Positions 8,640 through 15,662 of a DNA stretch of 63,368 bases are shown here, piece by piece. The translations under genes and the position numbers were made by a program. How positions within the stretch are numbered: position 1 is the first letter of the stretch; each line of letters opens with the position of its first letter. Source of the DNA: Streptomyces sp. LUP47B (GTDB lineage Bacteria > Actinomycetota > Actinomycetes > Streptomycetales > Streptomycetaceae); the NCBI RefSeq assembly GCF_001746295.1, contig NZ_MJAH01000032.1, positions 1-63,368 of the forward strand. The letters are read 5' to 3'. The notes beneath the pieces are model-generated. The model was not told the origin of the DNA and ran no database searches. It was given only the letters and a program-made list of their open reading frames with translations.

Positions 8640-9777
8640 CGGGTACCTCCATCTCGATCGTGGTGCCCTTGCCGGGCGTCGATTCCACGGTCAGCTTGCC
8701 GCCGACCCCGCTGGTGCGGTCCCGCATGGAGACCAGACCCAGGTGGCGTCCCGCGCGGCGTACGGACTGCGGGTCGAAGCCGCCGCCGTCGTCCGTCACG
8801 CGCAGGACGGCTCCGCCGCCGCGCCGGTCCACGGTGACGTCGACGTGGGCCGCGCCCGAGTGCCGCAGCGCGTTGTGCAGGGCCTCCTGGGCCACGCGGA
8901 GCATGGCCTCCTCCTGGGCCGCGGGCAGCGCGCGGAAGCTGCGGGCGGCGAAGGTCACGCGCGCGGTGTGGGCGCGGTCCAGGACCTGGACGTGGGTGCG
9001 CAGGGTGGCGGTCAGACCGTCCTCGTCCAGGGCCGCGGGGCGCAACTCGACCACGGCGGCGCGCAGTTCGTCGGTGGCCTCGGCGGCGAGCGTGGCCACC
9101 TGCTGCATCTCGTCCTTGGCGCGGGAGGGGTCGCGGTCGACGAGGGCGGCGGCGGCCTGGGCGGTCAGGCGCAGGGAGAAGAGCTTCTGGCTGACCGCGT
9201 CGTGCAGTTCGTGAGCCAGGCGGGAGCGCTCCTCGGCGATGGTGAGCTCGCGGCTGCGTTCGTAGAGGCGGGCATTGGTGAGGGCGATCGCCGCGTGCTG
9301 GGCGAGGATCCCCAGGAGTTCCTCGTCCTCCTCGGTGAAGCCGCAACTGCCCTCGGGCTTCGGGCAGTTCTTGTTGGCGAGGAAGAGCGCGCCGATGACC
9401 TCGTCGCCGTCGCGGATCGGCAGGCCCAGGAAGTCGACCATATCGGGGTGGGCGGACGGCCAGCCCTCGAAGCGGGGGTCCTTGCGGACGTCGGCGAGGC
9501 GCTCGGGTGTGGCCTCGTGCAGCATCGCGGCGAGGATGCCGTGCTGGCGCGGGAGGGGGCCGATGGCCTTCCACTGGGCGTCGCTGACACCGTCGACCAC
9601 GAACTGCGCGAAGCCGCCGTGGTCGTCGGGGACGCCCAGGGCGGCGTACTGCGCGTCGAGCAGCTCGCGGGCCGAGGAGACGATCGTCTTGAGGACGTCG
9701 CGCACCTCGAGGTGTCTGCTCATGGCCAGCAGCGCGGAGCTCACCGCGGCGAGGCCGGACCGGGGGCCTTGACTCAT
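8632..9777 (-). CDS. GAF-domain sensor histidine kinase (NarL type)
   Basis: This 381-residue kinase has a GAF sensor domain (about 25-170, including FLGLPIRDGDEVIGALFLAN). It is followed by a HisKA_3 dimerisation domain with phospho-accepting His192 in RLAHELHDAVSQKLFSLRL. The C-terminal HATPase has VAQEALHNALRHSGA, VTDDGGGFDP and HLGLVSMRDR. No membrane segment is visible, so it senses a cytoplasmic or redox/small-molecule signal. Two cysteines (Cys138, Cys145) sit in the GAF domain; whether they bind a ligand is unknown. It is translated just ahead of its regulator, with overlapping frames. Confidence 0.95.
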   Translation of the reverse strand: MSQGPRSGLAAVSSALLAMSRHLEVRDVLKTIVSSARELLDAQYAALGVPDDHGGFAQFVVDGVSDAQWKAIGPLPRQHGILAAMLHEATPERLADVRKDPRFEGWPSAHPDMVDFLGLPIRDGDEVIGALFLANKNCPKPEGSCGFTEEDEELLGILAQHAAIALTNARLYERSRELTIAEERSRLAHELHDAVSQKLFSLRLTAQAAAALVDRDPSRAKDEMQQVATLAAEATDELRAAVVELRPAALDEDGLTATLRTHVQVLDRAHTARVTFAARSFRALPAAQEEAMLRVAQEALHNALRHSGAAHVDVTVDRRGGGAVLRVTDDGGGFDPQSVRRAGRHLGLVSMRDRTSGVGGKLTVESTPGKGTTIEMEVPGG

Positions 9778-9963
9778 GACCTCAGAGTACGGGCGGGGTG
9801 TGACAGCGCGGATCGGTCCTGTGACGGCCCTGGGCTAGGGCGAGCGACCTAGGGCGAAGGGCCTCGCCGCTTTGCGGCCCGCGTCCGAGGCGGCCGGGAC
9901 GGCTTCGTTCCTACGTTGGGGGCACGCCGATCAGGAGGCGTGGAGGACGAGGGGACGTGTGTC

Positions 9964-10659
9964 ATGCCGGTAGCGATCATCACGGGGGCCTCGAAGGGGC
10001 TGGGACGGGCGCTCACCGAGGCGCTGGCCGCGCGGGGGTGGGACCTGGTGCTCGACGCGAGGACGGTGGAGGTCCTGAAGGAGACGGCGGCCGCGCTCAC
10101 CGGGCACGGGATCCAGGTGACGGCTCTGCCGGGGGACGTCACGGACCCGGTGCACCGCTCGGAGCTGGTGGCCGCGGCCTGGCGGCTCGGTGGCGTGGAT
10201 CTGCTGGTGAACAACGCGAGCGCGCTGGGCGCCGAGCCGCTGGTGCGGCTCGAGGGGCTGTCCCTGGACGGGCTGCGCCGCGCACTGGAGGTGAACGTGG
10301 TGGCCGCGCTGGGGCTGGTCCAGGAGGCGCTGCCGCTGTTGCGGGCGTCGGAGGCCGGCACGGTGATCACGGTGAGTTCGGACGCCGCCGCCGAGGCGTA
10401 CGAGACGTGGGGCGGCTACGGGGCGTCGAAGGCCGCCCTGGACCACCTCGCGGCGGTGCTGGGCGAGGAGGAGCCGCGGCTGCGGGTGTGGGCCGTCGAC
10501 CCCGGGGACATGGCGACGGACCTGTACGCGGCGGCCGTACCGGAGGACGGGGATCCGCGGCCGGAGCCGGCGAGCGTGGTGCCGGCCTTTCTGCGGTTGC
10601 TGGACGAGCGGCCGGCGAGCGGCCGGTACGGGGCGCCCTCGCTGCTGGAGGGGCGATGA
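9964..10659 (+). CDS. SDR-family oxidoreductase
   Basis: This 231-residue short-chain dehydrogenase has the NAD(P) motif TGASKGLG near the N-terminus. NNASALG follows in the middle of the fold. The catalytic Ser/Tyr/Lys set is in ITVSSDAAAEAY and YGASKAALDH. The substrate is unknown. The start at 9964 (MPVAIITGASKG) fits the family. The stop codon overlaps the start of the QueA-like gene in an ATGA junction, so the two are translationally coupled and probably functionally linked. It diverges from the kinase gene; the 186-base gap between them must hold both promoters. Confidence 0.9.
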   Translation: MPVAIITGASKGLGRALTEALAARGWDLVLDARTVEVLKETAAALTGHGIQVTALPGDVTDPVHRSELVAAAWRLGGVDLLVNNASALGAEPLVRLEGLSLDGLRRALEVNVVAALGLVQEALPLLRASEAGTVITVSSDAAAEAYETWGGYGASKAALDHLAAVLGEEEPRLRVWAVDPGDMATDLYAAAVPEDGDPRPEPASVVPAFLRLLDERPASGRYGAPSLLEGR

Positions 10660-11729
10660 CGCTCGCGGTGCGCGTACGGGAGCTGTCGGCGCGGCTGCCC
10701 GCCGAGCAGCGCGGGCCGGGGCTCGACCGGGACGCCGTACGGCTGCTGGTGTCGCGGGGTACGGCGGTGTCGCACCACTCGTTCGGAGAGCTTCCGAAGC
10801 TGCTGCGGGCCGGGGACCTGCTCGTCGTGAACACCTCCCCCACGCTGGCCGCGGCCGTCGACGGGCGGATCGGGCACGCGCGTGTGGTGGTGCACTTCTC
10901 CACGCGCGGGGACGACGGCAGGTGGGCCGTCGAACTGCGGGATCCCGACGGAAGGGGCACCACGCGCGCGCGTGCGGGTGGGCCCGCGGGGACGGAGGTG
11001 CGGCTGCCCGGCGGCGGGCGGCTGGTGCTGGAGGAGGCGGTGAGCGAGCGTCTGTGGTGGGCGCGGGTGTGCGGCGGTGAGGTTCCCGGGCTGTTGCGGG
11101 AGCACGGGCGGCCCATTCGGTACTCCTATACGGAGCGTGACCAGCCGTTGTCCGTCTATCAGACGGTGTTCGCGCTGCCGTCGCCCGACGGGTCGGGCAG
11201 TGCGGAGATGCCCAGTGCGGCGCGTCCCTTCACCGCGCGGCTGGTGGCGGAGCTGGTGAGCCGGGGCGTGCAGTTCGCGCCGGTCACGCTGCACACGGGG
11301 GTGGCCTCGGCGGAGGCGCACGAGCCGCCGTACCCGGAGCGGTTCTCGGTGCCGGAGGCCTCCGCGCGGCTGATCAACGCGGTGCGGGCCGGGGACGGCA
11401 GGGTCGTCGCCGTCGGGACGACCGCCGTGCGGGCCGTGGAGTCGGCCGCCGGGGCCGACGGGGTCGTACGCGCGCGTGAGGGATGGACGGATCTCGTCGT
11501 GACCCCCGAACGCGGGGTGCGGGTGGTGAACGGGCTGCTGACCGGGCTGCACGAACCGGAGGCCTCGCATCTGCTGATGCTGGAGGCGGTCGCGGGGCGG
11601 GCGGCGGTCGACCGCGGCTACGAGGAGGCGCTGTGCCGGCGCTACCTGTGGCACGAGTTCGGGGACGTGCATCTGCTCCTCCCCGACAGGGGTTCTCACG
11701 CAGAGCATTGCTCAAGCAACTGCAAGTGA
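10656..11729 (+). CDS. QueA-like S-adenosylmethionine:tRNA ribosyltransferase-isomerase
   Basis: This 357-residue protein matches QueA, which transfers and isomerises ribose from S-adenosylmethionine to 7-aminomethyl-7-deazaguanine in tRNA to make epoxyqueuosine. Visible hallmarks are LPKLLRAGDLLVVNTS, GRPIRYSYTERDQPLSVYQTVFA, RPFTARLVAELVSRGVQFAP with VTLHTGV, and HEPEASHLLMLEAVAG. The start ATG overlaps the preceding SDR stop. The final 15 residues (SHAEHCSSNCK region) look like unconserved run-on. Queuosine genes are generally sparse in Streptomyces, so the true substrate could differ. Pairing with an SDR is notable. Confidence 0.88.
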   Translation: MTLAVRVRELSARLPAEQRGPGLDRDAVRLLVSRGTAVSHHSFGELPKLLRAGDLLVVNTSPTLAAAVDGRIGHARVVVHFSTRGDDGRWAVELRDPDGRGTTRARAGGPAGTEVRLPGGGRLVLEEAVSERLWWARVCGGEVPGLLREHGRPIRYSYTERDQPLSVYQTVFALPSPDGSGSAEMPSAARPFTARLVAELVSRGVQFAPVTLHTGVASAEAHEPPYPERFSVPEASARLINAVRAGDGRVVAVGTTAVRAVESAAGADGVVRAREGWTDLVVTPERGVRVVNGLLTGLHEPEASHLLMLEAVAGRAAVDRGYEEALCRRYLWHEFGDVHLLLPDRGSHAEHCSSNCK

Positions 11730-12027
11730 GAACGCTGTGCAGGTGGTGTGAGCCCGCGCATAGGGCGCAGATCACGTACGAAGAGACATAGGAGACAAAG
11801 GCTCCCGGCATGAACGGGAAAGACGTTCCAGTCTGTCCGTTTTTGTCCTCCCCCGGTCCACTATCCGGGGTCGTACGTCACACCTTTGCCCGGACGTTTT
11901 GCGCCAGCTAAGAATGGCCAACGTCGCTCAGCGCCGCGGATTCCGACCGCGGCGTTTGTGCCGGAAGCACCCGTGTCCAGCAGGACAGCGAGCGACCTCC
12001 CGCGCTATTCGAAGAGGTCCATCCCGC
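11730..12027 (+). promoter_or_regulatory. Structured 5' leader of the SLT enzyme gene
   Basis: There is no gene here, but the sequence can fold extensively. CCCCGG/CCGGGG form a hairpin at about 11852-11872. Between 11923 and 11996 a closing 7-bp helix, GTCGCTC/GAGCGAC, encloses three hairpins. These are CGCCGCGG-7-CCGCGGCG (11932-11954), GTGC-5-GCAC (11958-11970) and TGTCC-4-GGACA (11974-11987). Genes for secreted wall hydrolases in Streptomyces are sometimes controlled by ydaO/c-di-AMP riboswitches; I could not match that consensus here. The role is therefore inferred from structure only. Confidence 0.45.
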
Positions 12028-12783
12028 ATGCCCAAGAACCCTTTCACCCGTGGTCATCGTCGCGAGCTGAGCAAGCGCCACAAGATCGCCGTCGCCGGCG
12101 TCGCCACGCTCGGTGCCGCCGCCGTCGTGTTCAGCGCGGTTCCGGGCAACGCGGAGACCACCACGTCCGAAGCCACCGTCTCCTCGGCCCCGGTGAAGTA
12201 CTCCTCCGAGCAGCTCAAGATCCGCCAGGCCGACGTCAGCGAGCAGCTCGCCGCCAAGGCCCTGCAGAGCAAGGCCGCCGCAGAGGCCAAGGCAGCGAAG
12301 GCGCACGCCGAGGCGAAGGCCAAGGCCAAGGCCGCGGCCGCCGCGAAGAAGAAGGCCGCGCACGCCGCCGCAGCCAAGAAGGCCGCGCAGGCGCGCAAGG
12401 CCAAGGCCGCGAGCCGGGCCGCGCATCGCGCCAAGCTCAAGGCCGCGGTGCACAAGAGCTACGCCAACAACCTTGACGGCTGGATCAAGGAGTCCCTGGA
12501 CATCATGAAGTCCAAGGGCATCCCGGGCTCCTACAACGGCCTGCACCGCAACATCCTCCGGGAGTCCTCGGGCAACCCGAACGCGATCAACAACTGGGAC
12601 ATCAACGCCATCAACGGCATCCCGTCGAAGGGTCTGCTCCAGGTCATCCCGCCGACGTTCCGGGCGTACCACGTCGCGGGCACGTCCTGGAACATCTACG
12701 ACCCGGTCGCCAACATCACCGCCGCCGCGAACTACGCGGCCGACAAGTACGGCTCGATGGACAACGTGAACAGCGCGTACTGA
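12028..12783 (+). CDS. Secreted SLT-domain lytic transglycosylase / lysozyme-like protein
   Basis: This 251-residue secreted protein has a signal peptide (MPKNPFTRGHRR then AVAGVATLGAAAVVFSAVPG, cleavage near NAE). An Ala/Lys-rich coiled or linker region follows at about 75-140. The C-terminal SLT domain contains the catalytic Glu179 in HRNILRESSGNPNAINNWD and the motif KGLLQVIPPTFRAYH. It should cleave peptidoglycan glycan strands during growth or development. The ATG at 12028 is preferred over an in-frame upstream ATG at 11899, because the signal peptide starts here and the upstream codons lie in the structured leader. GAAGAGG provides a ribosome-binding site. Confidence 0.92.
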   Translation: MPKNPFTRGHRRELSKRHKIAVAGVATLGAAAVVFSAVPGNAETTTSEATVSSAPVKYSSEQLKIRQADVSEQLAAKALQSKAAAEAKAAKAHAEAKAKAKAAAAAKKKAAHAAAAKKAAQARKAKAASRAAHRAKLKAAVHKSYANNLDGWIKESLDIMKSKGIPGSYNGLHRNILRESSGNPNAINNWDINAINGIPSKGLLQVIPPTFRAYHVAGTSWNIYDPVANITAAANYAADKYGSMDNVNSAY

Positions 12784-12807
12784 GGCCGCGCGGACCTCTT
12801 CTACGCA

Positions 12808-12841
12808 CAAGGGCGGCACCCTGTCGGGGTGCCGCCCTTCA
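12808..12841. terminator. Bidirectional terminator
   Basis: AAGGGCGGCACCC and GGGTGCCGCCCTT form a 13-bp stem with a short loop. It lies between the convergent SLT enzyme gene and the FHA-ABC gene and can end both transcripts. Confidence 0.8.
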
Positions 12842-12858
12842 CCGTCGTACGACAGTGA

Positions 12859-15435
12859 TCACTTGCGCATGACCTCGGGCTCGTGGCGGCGCAGGAAGCG
12901 GGCCACGAAGAAGCCGCAGACCACGCCGATGGCGATGAGGGCGATCATGTCGAGGCCCCAGACGCCGACGGTGTGGTTCCACAGCGGGTCGGTCGAGTCG
13001 CCCGGTTTGACGGGCGGGTTGACCTTGTTGAAGTCCAGCGTGGCGCCCGCGGCGGCGACCGCCCAGCGTGACGGCATCAGATACGAGAGTTCGTTGACGC
13101 CGAGCGTGCCGTGCAGGGTGAACAGACAGCCGGTGAAGACGACCTGGACGATCGCGAACATGACCAGCAGCGGCATGGTCTTCTCGGACGTCTTCACGAG
13201 GGCGGAGATGATCAGGCCGAACATCATCGAGGTGAACCCGAGGCCCATGATCGGCAGACACAGCTCCGCGAGGGTGGCGTTGCCGAGGACCAGGCCCTCC
13301 TTCGGGAGGCCACGGCTGGCGAAGCCGATGACGCCGACCAGCAGCCCTTGCAGGACGGTGATCACACCGAGCACGAACACCTTGGACATCAGGTACGCCG
13401 AGCGGGACAGCCCGGTGGCGCGCTCCCGTTCGTAGATGACCCGTTCCTTGATCAGTTCACGGACGGAGTTGGCGGCGCCGGCGAAGCAGGCGCCGACCGC
13501 CAGGATCAGCAGGACGGTGGTGGCCGTGCTGTTGGGTTCGGGGAGCTTCGTCCTGGGGTCGACCGGCTTGGGCAACAGCGGGTCGCCGAAGTCGATGAGC
13601 AGGCTCACCGCGCCGAGGACGAGCGGCAGGATCACCGTCAGGGCCAGAAAGCCCTTGTCGGACGCTATGACCGAGACATAGCGGCGCACCAGTGTCCCGA
13701 ACTGGCCCACCCAGCCCTGCGGCTTCGGCGGTTTCATCGCCTGCATCGGCGGCAGCTGTACGGACTGTGCGGCAACGGCGTCGATGTCCGCGGCGTACAT
13801 CTGGTAGTGCTGTGAGCCCTTCCAGCGTCCGGCCCAGTCGTAGTCGCGGTAGTTCTCGAAGGCGGAGAAGACGTCGGCCCAGGTGTCGTAGCCGAAGAAG
13901 TTCAGCGCCTCCTCCGGCGGGCCGAAGTAGGCGACCGCGCCGCCCGGGGCCATCACGAGGAGTTTGTCGCACAGCGCTAGTTCGGCGACGGAGTGGGTGA
14001 CGACGAGGACCGTACGGCCGTCGTCGGCGAGGCCGCGCAGCAGCTGCATGACATCGCGGTCCATACCCGGGTCGAGGCCGGAGGTCGGCTCGTCCAGGAA
14101 GATCAGGGACGGCTTGGTGAGCAGCTCCAGGGCCACGGAGACGCGCTTGCGCTGGCCGCCGGAGAGGGAGGTGACCTTCTTCTCCTTGTGGACGTCGAGC
14201 TTCAGCTCGCGCAGCACCTCGTCTATGCGCGACTCGCGCTCGGCGCCGGTGGTGTCGGCCGGGAAGCGGAGTTTGGCCGCGTACTTGAGGGCCTTCTTGA
14301 CGGTCAGCTCCTTGTGCAGGATGTCGTCCTGCGGGACCAGACCGATGCGCTGGCGCAGCTCGGCGAACTGCTTGTAGAGGTTGCGGTTGTCGTAGAGGAC
14401 GTCGCCCTGGTTGGCGGGCCGGTAGCCGGTGAGTGCCTTGAGCAGCGTCGACTTGCCGGAACCGGACGGTCCGATGACCGCGATCAGAGACTTCTCCGGG
14501 ACGCCGAAGGAGACGTCCTTGAGGATCTGCTTGCCGCCGTCGACCGTGACCGTCAGATGGCGCGCGGAGAACGTCACCTCACCGGTGTCGACGAACTCCT
14601 CGAGGCGGTCGCCGACGATCCGGAACGTGGAGTGGCCGACGCCGACGATGTCGCTCGGGCCGAGCATCGTCGAGCCGCCCTTGGGGATCGGCTGGCCGTT
14701 GACGTACGTGCCGTTGTGGGAGCCGAGGTCGCGGATCTCCATGCGGCCGTCGGGCGTCGAGTGGAACTCCGCGTGGTTGCGGGAGACCTGCAGGTCGGAG
14801 ACGACCAGGTCGTTCTCCAGAGCACGGCCGATGCGCATGATGCGGCCGATGGTGAACTGGTGGAACGTGGTCGGGCTGCGGTCGCCGTAGACCGGCGGCG
14901 CGCCCGCGCCCGCGCCGGGGCCCTGCTGCTGCGGGATCTTCTGCGGCGGCTGGTGCGAGTACGGCTGCGGCTGTTGCTGGGGCTGTGGCCAGCCGGACGG
15001 CGAGGCCTGCTCAGGGTGCGCGTGCGGTGCCTGCTGTGGTGACTGCTGCGGTGTCTGCTGGGCCCAGCCGGGGTTCGCGCTCTGCGCGACGAACGGCTGC
15101 TGCCGGGGCTGGGGCTCGGCGACCGGGGCCGCGGTGCCGGACAGGCTCAGCAGCGGGCCGTCGCTCGCGTTGCCGAGGTGGACCGCCGTGCCGGGGCCGA
15201 TGTCCCTCTGATGGATCCGCTGGCCCAGCACGAACGTGCCGTTGGTGCTGCCGTGGTCCTCGATGACCCAACCGCGCCCGCTCCAGCTGATCGTGGCGTG
15301 CCGCCAGGACACCCTGGCGTCGTCGAACACGATGTCCCCCTGCGGATCGCGTCCAAGGCTGTACGGCCTGGACGGATCGAGCGTCCAGGTACGTCCATTC
15401 GCTTCCAGTACGAGTTCCGGCACTCCAAGCCCCAC
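12859..15435 (-). CDS. FHA-FHA-ABC transporter with fused permease (Rv1747-like)
   Basis: This protein of about 858 residues has two phosphothreonine-binding FHA domains. The first has YSLGRDPQGDIVFDD and DHGSTNGTFVLG; the second has MRIGRALENDLVVSD and DLGSHNGTYVNG. They are joined by a Gln/Pro-rich linker. An ABCG-type ATPase follows (IGPSGSGKSTLLKALTGY, LSGGQRKRVSVALELL, LIFLDEPTSGLDPGMD). The C-terminus is a six-helix ABC-2 permease. The order matches mycobacterial Rv1747, an exporter controlled by Ser/Thr kinase phosphorylation. The GTG at 15435 has a GGGGGA ribosome-binding site; another in-frame GTG lies at 15423. It diverges from the streptophobe gene. Confidence 0.93.
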   Translation of the reverse strand: MGLGVPELVLEANGRTWTLDPSRPYSLGRDPQGDIVFDDARVSWRHATISWSGRGWVIEDHGSTNGTFVLGQRIHQRDIGPGTAVHLGNASDGPLLSLSGTAAPVAEPQPRQQPFVAQSANPGWAQQTPQQSPQQAPHAHPEQASPSGWPQPQQQPQPYSHQPPQKIPQQQGPGAGAGAPPVYGDRSPTTFHQFTIGRIMRIGRALENDLVVSDLQVSRNHAEFHSTPDGRMEIRDLGSHNGTYVNGQPIPKGGSTMLGPSDIVGVGHSTFRIVGDRLEEFVDTGEVTFSARHLTVTVDGGKQILKDVSFGVPEKSLIAVIGPSGSGKSTLLKALTGYRPANQGDVLYDNRNLYKQFAELRQRIGLVPQDDILHKELTVKKALKYAAKLRFPADTTGAERESRIDEVLRELKLDVHKEKKVTSLSGGQRKRVSVALELLTKPSLIFLDEPTSGLDPGMDRDVMQLLRGLADDGRTVLVVTHSVAELALCDKLLVMAPGGAVAYFGPPEEALNFFGYDTWADVFSAFENYRDYDWAGRWKGSQHYQMYAADIDAVAAQSVQLPPMQAMKPPKPQGWVGQFGTLVRRYVSVIASDKGFLALTVILPLVLGAVSLLIDFGDPLLPKPVDPRTKLPEPNSTATTVLLILAVGACFAGAANSVRELIKERVIYERERATGLSRSAYLMSKVFVLGVITVLQGLLVGVIGFASRGLPKEGLVLGNATLAELCLPIMGLGFTSMMFGLIISALVKTSEKTMPLLVMFAIVQVVFTGCLFTLHGTLGVNELSYLMPSRWAVAAAGATLDFNKVNPPVKPGDSTDPLWNHTVGVWGLDMIALIAIGVVCGFFVARFLRRHEPEVMRK

Positions 15436-15571
15436 TGAGTAGTCCCCCGAATTGCCCCCGTCACAGGGAGTGTAGGGATGTCGAACATCGTCGGGAACTA
15501 TTTCAGGATCCACCTCCTGACCGAAAGTCGAGCCCTGAGAACACCACGTTCGCGCGCTTCGGCCGGTTCCG

Positions 15572-15600
15572 TTGACGGGGTTGAAACCGACCCGGAGAGT
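15572..15600 (+). promoter_or_regulatory. Candidate promoter of the streptophobe gene
   Basis: TTGACG (15572-15577) and GAGAGT (15595-15600) are separated by 17 bases, a fair match to a vegetative Streptomyces promoter. It lies in the 227-base divergent region between the FHA-ABC gene and the streptophobe gene. The -10 match is weak, so this is tentative. Confidence 0.35.
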
Positions 15601-15662
15601 GGGTAATCCACGCGAGGGGGACGAGCGCGGTCTTGTCCGTGCCGCGGATCGGGGGGTCTGCC

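Noticed and set aside
10961..10974. A ninth copy of the 12-bp palindrome in the QueA-like gene
   Set aside because: It is two bases longer (CACGCGCGCGCGTG), so it is counted as a near variant only.
11923..11996. A tRNA gene
   Set aside because: The length and a 7-bp closing stem look tRNA-like, but the hairpins do not match D, anticodon and T arms, and no TTC-type T loop is seen.
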